A stretch of DNA of 22,585 bases, from positions 1 through 22,585 of the forward strand of contig CBFGVX010000057.1 in the NCBI GenBank assembly GCA_965652425.1, written 5' to 3'. This DNA comes from JANSXG01 sp965652425. Its GTDB lineage: Bacteria > Planctomycetota > Phycisphaerae > Phycisphaerales > UBA1924. The notes under the pieces were generated by a model. The model did not search any database, had not been told where the DNA came from, and saw only the letters and a list, made by a program, of their open reading frames with translations. Position 1 is the first letter of the stretch; each line of letters opens with the position of its first letter. The translations under genes were made by a program, and so were the position numbers. This document shows positions 7,960 to 15,667 of the stretch, one piece after another.

Positions 7960-8604
7960 GTGAGCGAAGAACGAATCCTCCAGGAAGCGTCGTTCACCCC
8001 CGAGGCGATCAAGTACCACACGCTCAGCGCGACCATCGGCTCTGCGATCATCTTCGTGATCATCGCCCTCGCGCTCGCGATCCCGACCTTCGGATTCTCC
8101 TTGATCCTCCTGGCGGTCCCGTTGGGCGTGTGGGCGCTCAGCCAGTGGTACTACACCCTGTATTTTCAGAAGCTTTCATGCATTCTCACCGCCCGCAAGC
8201 TCAAGATCAGCAAAGGGCTGCTGTTCCGGACCGAGAAGGCCATCCCGCTCGACAAGATCACGGACATGCAGATGAACCAGGGCCCGCTCATGCGCTACCT
8301 CGACCTCGAATCGATGAGTGTCGAAACGGCGGGCAACGCGGGGTCCAGCGGCGGGGCGCTCGTCTCGCTCGTCGGCATCCGCGACTCGCGCGAGTTCCGC
8401 GAAGCCGTGCTCGCCCAGCGCGATCGCGTCGTCGGCTCGCAGGACATCAGCGACCGCCCGGCACCCCCGGCTTCCGCTCAAGGCGATGCATCCTCGTCCG
8501 AAACGCTCGCGGTCCTGTCCGAAATCCGCGACACGCTCGGACGGATCGAGTCGCGCCTGCACGATACCAGCGGCCCGGCCGGTCCCGGCGGCCCCGGCGA
8601 CTGA
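7960..8604 (+). CDS. Bacterial PH-domain (bPH_2/DUF304) membrane protein
   Basis: A 214-residue protein starting at GTG 7960 with AAGGA seven bases upstream. Two adjacent transmembrane helices (about residues 24-45 and 47-66) form a hairpin, followed by a bPH_2 domain (~70-150) with the characteristic run CILTARKLKISKGLLF, then an IPLDKITDMQ strand and a VETAGNAGSSGG turn. Proteins of this type (YdbS/YdbT relatives) are membrane-anchored; their biochemical role is poorly defined. The tail from about 155 is Pro/Ala/Ser-rich with a short predicted helix (TLAVLSEIRDTLGRIESRL, ~182-200) that may form a coiled coil, and it ends in a Gly-Pro run. It sits between mutS and an aldo/keto reductase with no evident functional link. 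Confidence 0.8.
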   Translation: MSEERILQEASFTPEAIKYHTLSATIGSAIIFVIIALALAIPTFGFSLILLAVPLGVWALSQWYYTLYFQKLSCILTARKLKISKGLLFRTEKAIPLDKITDMQMNQGPLMRYLDLESMSVETAGNAGSSGGALVSLVGIRDSREFREAVLAQRDRVVGSQDISDRPAPPASAQGDASSSETLAVLSEIRDTLGRIESRLHDTSGPAGPGGPGD

Positions 8605-8669
8605 CAGCGGCCCGACGCATCGCCTATCGTTCTCCCCACACCCTACTACCGACCAGAGGAGAACGATCC

Positions 8670-9779
8670 ATGCCCGCACTGACCGACTATGTCACCCTCG
8701 GCCGCTCCGGCCTGCGCGTCAGCCCGCTGTGCATGGGCGCGATGACATTCGGCACCGAGTGGGGCTTCGGCATCGGCGCCGACGAGTCGTTCAAGCTCAT
8801 CGACCACTACCTCGACGCCGGCGGCAACTTCATCGACACCGCCAACATCTACAACAAAGGCGCTTCCGAGCAGATCCTCGGCGATTACTTCAAGCACAAA
8901 GGCGGCGGCAAGTTCCCGCAACGCGACCGGGTCGTCCTCGCCACCAAGTGGCTCGGCAACATGTACCGCAACGACCCCAACGGCGGCGGCTCGCACCGCA
9001 AGGCCATGATGGAGTCGGTCAACCAGTCGCTCCGCCGCCTCCAGACCGACTACATCGACCTGCTCTGGCTGCACTTCTGGGACCGCCACACGCCGATCGA
9101 GGAAACCATGCGCGGCCTCGACGACCTCGTCTCCTCCGGCAAGGTGCTGTACATCGGCTTCAGCGACACGCCCGCGTGGAAAGTCGCACAGGCCCAGATG
9201 ATCGCACAGTTCCGGGGCTGGGCCCCGCTCATCGCGCTGCAGATCGAGTACTCGCTCGTCGAGCGCACCGTCGAGGGCGAACTGCTCCCGATGGCGAGCG
9301 AGCTGGGCCTCGGCGTCACGCCGTGGTCGCCGCTGAAGGGCGGCATCCTCACCGGCAAGTACACGCGCGACGGCGACACCGGCGGCGGGCGCTACAAGCC
9401 CGACTCGCGCTACCTCACCGACACCACCTTCGACATCGTCGACAAGCTCAAGGAGATCGGCAAGGACCGCAGCGTCGGCGGCAAGCCGGCAACACCCGCG
9501 CAGGTCGCCCTCGCCTGGGTCCGCCAGCGCTGCGGCGTCACCTCGACCATCATCGGAGCAAAAAACGCCGAGCAGCTCGACGCCAACCTCGGCTCCCTCG
9601 AAGTCACGCTCACCCAGGATCAGATCCGCCAGCTCGACGAACTCAGCAAGCCGAAACTCAATTTCCCCCACGACTTCATCGAGGGCGTCACCGACGGCAT
9701 CCAGAACGGTACGACCATCAACGGACGCTCATCCAGTGAATGGGGCGGCTCGCCGGCGGACGATTCCGAGCGGTATTGA
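8670..9779 (+). CDS. Aldo/keto reductase
   Basis: A 369-residue NADP(H)-dependent oxidoreductase of the AKR (beta/alpha)8 family. Start ATG 8670 is supported by GGAG eight bases upstream; longer open frames extend upstream but run into the PH-domain gene. The catalytic tetrad is visible: Asp56 and Tyr61 (FIDTANIYNKG), Lys93 (LATKW) and His135 (LLWLHFWD). The C-terminal cofactor-binding stretch includes TSTIIGAKNAEQLDANL near residues 291-307. The TLGRSGLRVSPLCMGAMTFG start is characteristic of the YajO/Tas/PhdYeFM-like 'general' aldo/keto reductases. Substrate cannot be inferred. No terminator is evident downstream. Confidence 0.92.
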   Translation: MPALTDYVTLGRSGLRVSPLCMGAMTFGTEWGFGIGADESFKLIDHYLDAGGNFIDTANIYNKGASEQILGDYFKHKGGGKFPQRDRVVLATKWLGNMYRNDPNGGGSHRKAMMESVNQSLRRLQTDYIDLLWLHFWDRHTPIEETMRGLDDLVSSGKVLYIGFSDTPAWKVAQAQMIAQFRGWAPLIALQIEYSLVERTVEGELLPMASELGLGVTPWSPLKGGILTGKYTRDGDTGGGRYKPDSRYLTDTTFDIVDKLKEIGKDRSVGGKPATPAQVALAWVRQRCGVTSTIIGAKNAEQLDANLGSLEVTLTQDQIRQLDELSKPKLNFPHDFIEGVTDGIQNGTTINGRSSSEWGGSPADDSERY

Positions 9780-9804
9780 GCAGAAATTTCGTCAAATTTT
9801 TCTC

Positions 9805-9832
9805 TGGACATTCCCGTAGACGCCGTTACATT
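9805..9832 (+). promoter_or_regulatory. Sigma-70-like promoter of the 9904 membrane gene
   Basis: TGGACA (9805-9810) and TACATT (9827-9832) are separated by 16 bp. Directly upstream is an A/T-rich stretch (9783-9801, with AAATTT twice) unusual for this GC-rich window; it could act as an UP element. Start would be near 9839-9840, giving a leader of about 64 bases before ATG 9904. Confidence 0.6.
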
Positions 9833-9903
9833 GGCCCTCAACCCAAGGCCGGTCCGGTGTCGCAGCGCTCCGATCCGTCTTGCTTTCTCGGAGGAGTGCC
9901 CGC

Positions 9904-10278
9904 ATGTTCGCCCTGTTTGGTTTCATCTGCCTGCTGATCATCATCGTCTCGATCCAGGCGGTGGTGATCTCCGTGATCGCCCAGCTCGTCGTCAGCCGCG
10001 ACATCGAGTTCAAGACTTCCTTCGGCATCGCCCTGATCTTCTCGATCATCTCCTCGCTGGCCGAGTACATCCTCGCGTCCTCCCTCGACATTCAATCATG
10101 GCTGCTTCTTTTGGCCATCACGATCCCGATGAACATCCTGATCTTGGGCGGCCTGATCGCGGGTATGGGCGGCATCAAGTTCAAAGAGGGCCTGATCGTG
10201 GCCGTGATCAACACCGCGGTCTGGTACGCCTTCCGGCTCGTCATGGGTTTGGTCTTTGGTACCGGGCTTTTCGGCTGA
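9904..10278 (+). CDS. Small four-helix integral membrane protein, unknown function
   Basis: A 124-residue protein. The start is ATG 9904, seven bases after a full GGAGGAG (9890-9896), the strongest ribosome site in the window; an in-frame TTG at 9880 lies upstream of that site and is rejected. Four hydrophobic segments are visible at about residues 3-29, 38-59, 66-90 and 97-124, with very short loops (RDIEFKTS; GGIKFKEG). I do not recognise a family and see no catalytic motif. The gene has its own promoter and is followed by 109 bp before the thioredoxin-like pair. Strong expression signals for such a small hydrophobic protein are notable. Confidence 0.8.
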   Translation: MFALFGFICLLIIIVSIQAVVISVIAQLVVSRDIEFKTSFGIALIFSIISSLAEYILASSLDIQSWLLLLAITIPMNILILGGLIAGMGGIKFKEGLIVAVINTAVWYAFRLVMGLVFGTGLFG

Positions 10279-10387
10279 TCGAGGTGCAATCCTGCAGCAC
10301 CCAGCTTGCGGAGGTCCGCCACCGAGACGATGAACTCACCGGCGCTTGCGCCTATCATCGGCCTCCCCTCCAACGGAGCACCACACC

Positions 10388-10981
10388 ATGTCCACAGCCA
10401 CAGGTGCCGTCCTCAGCGCCCCCTTCCTGAAATCCAAGTTCGACGCCGCCCATGCCTACAGCGACTATGTCGCCACGGGCACCGATGCCCAGCAGCAGGG
10501 CTGGCGGAAGATCTACGATCAGGCCAGCCTGACCGCTGACCAGGAATCCCTCATCGCTGGCTTCACCCGCGAGATGAAGATCCTCGTCTCATCCGGTGTA
10601 TGGTGCGGCGACTGCGTCCAGCAGATCCCCCTGCTCCAGAAGATCGCCGCCGCCTCGAACGGGAAAGTTGACCTGCGCATCGTCGATCGCGATCAGCACG
10701 CCGACCTCGCCAAGCTGATCCAAATCTGCGGCGGGATGCGCGTCCCCATGGCCATCTTCATGGCCGAGGATTTCGAGTTCGTCTCGCTCTACGGCGATCG
10801 CTCGCTCACTCGCTATAGGGCAATCGCCAAGAAGCAGCTCGGTGCCGCCTGCGCGGTCCCCGGAGCCCCGATCCCCGACGATGAGCTCGCCGGCACGCTC
10901 CAGGACTGGCTCGACGAGGTCGAGCGCGTCCACCTGCTGCTCCGCCTGAGCACCCGCCTGCGCCAGAAACACAACGACTGA
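10388..10981 (+). CDS. Thioredoxin-fold protein with WCGDC motif (copy 1)
   Basis: A 197-residue cytoplasmic-looking protein (no signal peptide) with a thioredoxin fold. The redox motif is W72-C73-G74-D75-C76 after the KILVSSGV strand, and the cis-proline is Pro120 (GGMRVPMAIF). CGDC differs from the CGPC of classic thioredoxins, so redox potential and partners may differ. An N-terminal helical region of ~60 residues precedes the fold, and a C-terminal helix ends LLLRLSTRLRQKHND. Start ATG 10388 has GGAG nine bases upstream. A paralog with the same architecture follows 27 bp downstream, so the two are probably one operon. Thiol-disulfide exchange is inferred from the motif only. Confidence 0.85.
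   Translation: MSTATGAVLSAPFLKSKFDAAHAYSDYVATGTDAQQQGWRKIYDQASLTADQESLIAGFTREMKILVSSGVWCGDCVQQIPLLQKIAAASNGKVDLRIVDRDQHADLAKLIQICGGMRVPMAIFMAEDFEFVSLYGDRSLTRYRAIAKKQLGAACAVPGAPIPDDELAGTLQDWLDEVERVHLLLRLSTRLRQKHND
10937..10963 (+). repeat. 27-bp direct repeat, copy A (end of thioredoxin-like gene 1)
   Basis: Identical over 27 bases to 11540-11566. It encodes the C-terminal LLRLSTRLR stretch shared by the two paralogs. The identity extends through synonymous positions, pointing to recent duplication, gene conversion or strong codon constraint. Confidence 0.85.
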
Positions 10982-11008
10982 ATCGCCATCCGATCCGAGG
11001 TCCCTCCA

Positions 11009-11584
11009 ATGTTTACTGCCGATCCGCTCCGTGCCGTATTCGACAACGGTGACTCCTACCAACAGTTCGTCGCCAGCGGCGAACCCGAAGGACACGCCGA
11101 GCAGTGGCACACCCGATACAGCCAGCTCCAGTTGTCCGACGAACAGCGAACCCTCGTCGCCGGTTTCACCCGCGCGATGAATGTTCTGTGTCTCACGGGA
11201 ACCTGGTGCGGCGACTGCGCACTCCAGGGCGCCGCCATGCAGCGCATCGCAGAGGCCAGCCCGCTCATCGAACTCCGCTTCGTCAATCGCAATAACTTCC
11301 CCCGCCTCCAGATGGCTATGCAGGTTAACGCCGGATATCGCATACCGGTCACCTTCTTCATGGCCGAGGACTTCGAACCCGTCGCCCGCTTCGGCGACCG
11401 CACCCTCAGCCGCTACCGATCGATGGCCCGCAAGGCCCTGCCGGGCGCCGGTGCGGGCGTCGTGCTCGCCGATCCTCCGGCCGATCCGGTCCGCGAAGTG
11501 CTGCAGGAGGTTCTCAACGAGTTCGAACGGACCCAGCTCCTGCTCCGCCTGAGCACCCGCCTGCGCGAGAAGCACGGGGACTGA
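11009..11584 (+). CDS. Thioredoxin-fold protein with WCGDC motif (copy 2)
   Basis: A 191-residue paralog of the preceding gene. Motif W66-C67-G68-D69-C70 (LTGTWCGDC) and cis-proline Pro113 (GYRIPVTFF) are in the same register as in copy 1. Both share the LVAGFTR/LIAGFTR helix before the fold, FMAEDFE after the cis-Pro strand, and a near-identical C-terminus (LLLRLSTRLREKHGD). Start ATG 11009 has a weak GAGG about nine bases upstream. The middle of the protein diverges strongly (residues 71-110), so the pair are not functional duplicates of very recent origin throughout. The next 160 bases (11585-11744) hold no gene; a TACCAT at 11652-11657 is the only -10-like hexamer noted there. Confidence 0.85.
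   Translation: MFTADPLRAVFDNGDSYQQFVASGEPEGHAEQWHTRYSQLQLSDEQRTLVAGFTRAMNVLCLTGTWCGDCALQGAAMQRIAEASPLIELRFVNRNNFPRLQMAMQVNAGYRIPVTFFMAEDFEPVARFGDRTLSRYRSMARKALPGAGAGVVLADPPADPVREVLQEVLNEFERTQLLLRLSTRLREKHGD
11540..11566 (+). repeat. 27-bp direct repeat, copy B (end of thioredoxin-like gene 2)
   Basis: Second copy of the 27-base identity with 10937-10963, in the same reading frame at the C-terminus of the second paralog. Confidence 0.85.
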
Positions 11585-11744
11585 CCCGCAAAGCCCGGCC
11601 TAAACGCTCCGTCCGCAGCCCCAAACCCGCCCAGCCACAGCCCGTCTTGCGGTACCATGCCCATCCCCGGGCCGCCGCTTTCCTGCACCCACGCCCGGCC
11701 TTCCACAACCCTCACGAACCCCGAATCCCCGAAGGATCCGCGCC

Positions 11745-13208
11745 ATGTCCAACTCCGCGACCGCCACCGCCCACAAAGTCACCATGATCGCCGGCGACGG
11801 CGTCGGCCCCGAGGTCGCCAGCGCCACCAAGGCCATCCTCGCCGCCGCCGGAGCCAACATCCAGTGGGACGACGCGGTCGCGGGCAAGGAGGCCTTCGAG
11901 GGCGGCATCGCCTCCGGCGTCCCGCAGGACACCATCGACTCGATCGACGCCAACCGCGTCGCCCTCAAGGGCCCCCTCGAAACCCCCGTCGGCTTCGGCG
12001 GCAAGAGCGCCAATGTCACCCTCCGCAAGCTCTTCGAGATGTACGGCAACATCCGCCCCTGCAAGGAACTGCCGAACATCGGCGGCCCCTTCGCCGGGCG
12101 CGGCATCGACCTGATCGTCGTTCGCGAGAATGTCGAGGATGTCTACGCCGGCATCGAGCACATGCAGTCCCCCGGCGTTGCCCAGTGCCTCAAGCTCATC
12201 TCCCGCAAGGGCTGCGAGAAGATCTCCCGCCTCACCTTCGAGCTCGCCCGCTCCCTCGGACGCAAACGCGTCACCTGCGCCACCAAGGCGAACATCATGA
12301 AGAAGACCGAGGGCCTGTTCAAGTCCACCTTCGAGGATGTCGCCAAGGAGTTCCCCGAGTTCACCTCCGACCACATCATCATCGACAACGCCTGCCACCA
12401 GCTCGTCATCCGCCCCGAGACCTTCGACATCATCGTCTCGACCAACATGAACGGCGACATCGTCTCCGACCTCACCTCCGGCCTCGTCGGCGGCCTCGGC
12501 CTCGCCCCGTCGATGAACCTCGGCGACCAGGCGGTCATGTTCGAAGCCGTCCACGGCTCGGCCCCCGACATCGCCGGCCAGGACAAGGTCAACCCGACCG
12601 CCCTGCTGCTCTCTGCCGTCATGATGCTCCGCCACTTCGGCGAGTTCGAGACCGCCGATAAGATCGAGCACGCCCTCTATGTCACCCTCGAAGAGGGCAA
12701 GGCCCTCACCGGCGACATCGCCCAGGGCCGCCCGTCCGTTGGCACCAGGCGCTTTACCGAAGAAGTCATCGCCAACCTCGGCAAGCGTTCCGATAAGCTC
12801 GTTGACCGCGACTACACCCCGATCAACATGCCCAAGGTTTCCTCGGATCTCGATTTCGTGAAGGTCAACAGCCGTCGCGATGTCGGCGCCGACATCTTCA
12901 TCGAGAGCGGCAAGATGCCCGATGTGATCGGCGAGAGTCTCCACAAGATCGCCGAGGGCTCCAACCTCACCCTGAAGATGATCTCCAATCGAGGCACGCA
13001 GGTGTACCCCGTCGCCGCCGCGGCGTTCGACGGCGTCGATCACCACCGCTGCCGCTTCGTGATGCGGGACAAGTCCAAGGCCATGACCGAGGCCGACCTG
13101 ATCGACATGCTCCAGCGCATCGGCCAGAGCTGGCGCTGGATCCATGTCGAGCGACTCCCCGAGTACAACGGCGAGCCCGCCTACACCAAGGCCCAGGGCG
13201 AGGACTGA
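11745..13208 (+). CDS. icd: Isocitrate dehydrogenase, two-domain form, predicted NAD-dependent
   Basis: A 487-residue member of the isocitrate/isopropylmalate dehydrogenase family, converting isocitrate to 2-oxoglutarate and CO2 in the TCA cycle. The catalytic core (1-~320) shows the substrate loop with Ser88 (GGKSANVTLRK) and Arg94, Arg104 and Arg128, Tyr134 (RENVEDVYAG), Lys181 (ATKANIMKKTEG), and metal-binding Asp238/Asp242 (NGDIVSDLTSG). A ~150-residue C-terminal extension matches the longer Thermus/Rickettsia-type enzymes rather than the ~416-residue E. coli form. At the cofactor site the sequence reads SAPDIAGQDKVNP with Asp275-Ile276, where NADP enzymes have Lys-Tyr; this predicts NAD preference. 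Start ATG 11745 has AAGGA eight bases upstream. A strong terminator follows. Confidence 0.92.
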   Translation: MSNSATATAHKVTMIAGDGVGPEVASATKAILAAAGANIQWDDAVAGKEAFEGGIASGVPQDTIDSIDANRVALKGPLETPVGFGGKSANVTLRKLFEMYGNIRPCKELPNIGGPFAGRGIDLIVVRENVEDVYAGIEHMQSPGVAQCLKLISRKGCEKISRLTFELARSLGRKRVTCATKANIMKKTEGLFKSTFEDVAKEFPEFTSDHIIIDNACHQLVIRPETFDIIVSTNMNGDIVSDLTSGLVGGLGLAPSMNLGDQAVMFEAVHGSAPDIAGQDKVNPTALLLSAVMMLRHFGEFETADKIEHALYVTLEEGKALTGDIAQGRPSVGTRRFTEEVIANLGKRSDKLVDRDYTPINMPKVSSDLDFVKVNSRRDVGADIFIESGKMPDVIGESLHKIAEGSNLTLKMISNRGTQVYPVAAAAFDGVDHHRCRFVMRDKSKAMTEADLIDMLQRIGQSWRWIHVERLPEYNGEPAYTKAQGED

Positions 13209-13243
13209 TCCCGACCAGCACCGCCCGGACATTCAGTTGATCG

Positions 13244-13273
13244 GACCCGGTCCCACCGACCGGGTCTTTTCTT
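13244..13273 (+). terminator. Intrinsic terminator of icd
   Basis: GACCCGGTC (13244-13252), loop CCACC, GACCGGGTC (13258-13266): a perfect nine-base-pair stem with a five-base loop, immediately followed by TTTTCTT. It lies 36 bp after the icd stop and 27 bp before the next start codon, so it insulates icd from the UPF0316 gene. Confidence 0.9.
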
Positions 13274-13299
13274 GCCCCGGATTCGACAGGGACACACCG

Positions 13300-13860
13300 A
13301 TGGAGTGGTACATCCCCATCCTCATCTACTTCGCACGCATCGTCGATGTCTCCATCGGCACCGTGCGCATGATCTTCGTCATCAACGGCCATCGGTTCGT
13401 CGCCGCAGTCATGGGCTTCGTTGAGGTCATCGTCTGGGCCCTCGCCGTCGGCGGTGTCATCAAGTACCTCAACAACCCCTACGCGCTCATCGGCTACGGC
13501 GCGGGCTTCGCGACCGGAACCCTCGTCGGCATGACCATCGAAGAAAAAATCGCCATCGGCCACCGGATGCTCCGTGTCGTCAACCGCCACCTCGATGTCG
13601 ATCTGTCCGGCAAGCTCCGCGAGCACGGCCACCGAGTCACCAAGGTCTCCGGGGAGGGACGCAGCGGCCCCGTCGAGATCGCGTTCCTGGCCATCAAACG
13701 CCGGGAACTCTCCAAAACGATCGCGCTGATCGGAGAACTCGCACCCGAGAGCTTCATCACCGTCGAACGCACCGACCGAGCCGCGATCGCGAATGTGCCC
13801 GGCGCAGCCGGTCGATCAGCACAGCCCCGCTGGCGACGATTCCTCAGCGTCCGGAAATAG
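13300..13860 (+). CDS. UPF0316/DUF2179 membrane protein
   Basis: A 186-residue protein with three N-terminal helices (about residues 4-25, 33-53 and 58-75) followed by a soluble domain. The opening PILIYFARIVDVSIGTVRMIF, the FVEVIVWALAVGGVIKYL helix and the GYGAGFATGTLVGMTIEEK stretch are typical of the UPF0316 (Bacillus YebE-like) family; the C-terminal ~80 residues are the DUF2179 domain, seen in other membrane proteins as a cytoplasmic regulatory module. Molecular function is not established. Start ATG 13300 has AGGGA seven bases upstream. Because the icd terminator is directly upstream, expression depends on read-through or on a promoter I cannot identify. Confidence 0.82.
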   Translation: MEWYIPILIYFARIVDVSIGTVRMIFVINGHRFVAAVMGFVEVIVWALAVGGVIKYLNNPYALIGYGAGFATGTLVGMTIEEKIAIGHRMLRVVNRHLDVDLSGKLREHGHRVTKVSGEGRSGPVEIAFLAIKRRELSKTIALIGELAPESFITVERTDRAAIANVPGAAGRSAQPRWRRFLSVRK

Positions 13861-13918
13861 CAAGCCGCGGCGGGTTCCCGTCCTGATCGAACACCCAAGA
13901 ATCCCACAAGATCGGGCG

Positions 13919-13924
13919 TATAAT
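13919..13924 (+). promoter_or_regulatory. Consensus -10 (TATAAT) upstream of the HglS-like gene
   Basis: A perfect TATAAT lies 33 bases before ATG 13958, giving a leader of about 27 bases. It is one of very few perfect -10 hexamers in this GC-rich sequence. No clear -35 lies at the right distance. The leader includes AGGA near the start codon. Confidence 0.55.
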
Positions 13925-13957
13925 CGGGGAATCACCAACCCCCGCAGGACCGCCGCG

Positions 13958-15667
13958 ATGACCACCTACGCCGACCGGATCGATCTCCAGAACCGCCTCT
14001 TCGCCGAGCTGTCCTCGATGTTCGGCAAGGAAGTGCCGCTCTACGACAAGTCCCTGCTCGTCAACCAGGTGACCAACCGCGCGGTCTGCGACCTGCTCGC
14101 GCAGATGTTCCGCGGCTTCTCCGTCTCCGATGCCCAACTCGAAAAGACCAGCTCCGAGCGCCACGGCGCGATCCGAATCGGGCGCAACGATGAGTACCGC
14201 TGGATCGCCCGCTTCTTCGCCTGCTTCGCGATGGAGCCGCACAACTACTACGACATGACCGATGTCGGTGCCAAGAGCCAGCCGATCGTCGCCACCGCCT
14301 TCCGCTCGACCATCGGCCCCGAGCACCGTGTGTTCACCTCGCTGCTCCAGACCGATTATTTCGACGATGCGACCCGCAAACGGATTGAAGAACTGCTCTC
14401 CACCCGGCAGGTCTTCCCGGACGGCGCGAAGCTCCTCATCGAAAAATCCGAAGCACAGGGCGGCCTGTCGGAATCCGACGCGGTCGAACTCATCCGCTTC
14501 GCCACCGACCGCATCTTCAAATGGACCGGCGCCGCGCGCGACCACCAGCTCTACACGGACCTCTGCGAGTCGGGCTTCAAGATCGCGGCCGACATCGCCT
14601 GCTTCGAGTCCCACCACCTTAACCACCTCACGCCCAACACACTGTGCATGGACCTCTACACCGCCGCGATGAAGCGCTGCATGGGCGAGATGACCTCTGA
14701 GGCCTTCCGCGAGCGTGCAGTCACCGTGCTCACCCGTTTCGCCGAGCGTGTGGATCGCGACTACCTCAAGCTGAGCTTCAAGCACCTCAGCACCGCCGAG
14801 ATCGATGCCTATCTGCACACCGCTCCGGCACAGAACGCCATCGAAGCCACGGCAGACTCGGTCACCGCTCGCCTCTCCCAACCCGACCTCGACCTGACCA
14901 AACTCAATCACTCGGGCTTCAAGGACTCCACCGAAGGCCCGTCGTGGGACACGCCCGTCCTCCTCCGCCAGGACGCCTACAAGGCCCTGACCGAACCCGT
15001 CACATTCACCAACCCCGACGGCTCGACGGTCGACACGGTCCACACCGCCCGCTTCGGCGAGATCGAGCAGCGTTTCTACGCGACCACCACCGAAGGTCGC
15101 ACGCTCTACGACCGCTGCCTCGCCGACGCCGAAGCCGCGAAGGGCAACGCCGCCGGTCGCCCGGCGAACCTCGAAGCCGCGGAAACCGAGTACGCCTCCC
15201 ACTTCGCCGACTTCCCGAAAACCCTGCCCGAGCTGCTCAATTCCGGGCTGGTCTACGGCCTCTACTCCCCCACCGCCGCCGGCAAAGCCGCGGCGGGCAG
15301 CATCACCACCACCGACATCCACGAACTCGTCGAGCAGGGCTACGCGGACTACGAGGGACTCCGCTACGAAGACTTCCTCCCCGTCAGCGCCGCCGGCATC
15401 TTCGCCTCCAACCTCAACCAGTACGGCACAAAGTCCACCGCCGCGAGCAAGCCCACCTACACCCGAGCCATGCTCGAAGACATCCTCGGCCGCCCGATCA
15501 TCGACACCGACGCGGTCTACCGTGGCCTCTGGGCGAAGTCGCTGCTGGATACTTACGAAGCGCTCGGCGTAATGGACCGACTCGATGACGCGACCCGAGC
15601 CGACCTGCAGAACGCCGTCGACCGCTGCCCCGCGTTCGATCGCGGACCGGTCGCGGCGAGGGCGTAA
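13958..15667 (+). CDS. hglS: DUF1338 family, HglS-like 2-oxoadipate dioxygenase/decarboxylase
   Basis: A 569-residue protein of the DUF1338/YdcJ family. Characterised members (HglS, Pseudomonas putida lysine catabolism) are Fe(II) enzymes converting 2-oxoadipate to D-2-hydroxyglutarate. The residues I recall as the P. putida metal and substrate site (H70, R74, H226, E294, V402, S403) map here to His69 and Arg73 (SERHGAIRIG), His223 (HHLNHLTPNT), Glu368 (RFGEIEQRF), and Val476-Ser477 (EDFLPVSAAG). The offset jumps from -3 to +74 between the second His and the Glu, so this protein carries about 77 extra residues in that interval. Family members are usually ~450-470 residues. Start ATG 13958 has AGGA upstream. 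Its stop abuts the convergent rhuM stop with no spacer. Confidence 0.85.
   Translation: MTTYADRIDLQNRLFAELSSMFGKEVPLYDKSLLVNQVTNRAVCDLLAQMFRGFSVSDAQLEKTSSERHGAIRIGRNDEYRWIARFFACFAMEPHNYYDMTDVGAKSQPIVATAFRSTIGPEHRVFTSLLQTDYFDDATRKRIEELLSTRQVFPDGAKLLIEKSEAQGGLSESDAVELIRFATDRIFKWTGAARDHQLYTDLCESGFKIAADIACFESHHLNHLTPNTLCMDLYTAAMKRCMGEMTSEAFRERAVTVLTRFAERVDRDYLKLSFKHLSTAEIDAYLHTAPAQNAIEATADSVTARLSQPDLDLTKLNHSGFKDSTEGPSWDTPVLLRQDAYKALTEPVTFTNPDGSTVDTVHTARFGEIEQRFYATTTEGRTLYDRCLADAEAAKGNAAGRPANLEAAETEYASHFADFPKTLPELLNSGLVYGLYSPTAAGKAAAGSITTTDIHELVEQGYADYEGLRYEDFLPVSAAGIFASNLNQYGTKSTAASKPTYTRAMLEDILGRPIIDTDAVYRGLWAKSLLDTYEALGVMDRLDDATRADLQNAVDRCPAFDRGPVAARA

Noticed and set aside
11712..13232. A 506-codon open frame antisense to icd
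   Set aside because: It is a GC-rich shadow frame of a clear isocitrate dehydrogenase; its product is low-complexity in Asp/Gly/Val/Glu and it has no start signals.
13844..15322. A 492-codon open frame antisense to the HglS-like gene
   Set aside because: Same shadow effect from third-position GC; composition is biased and no motif is recognisable.
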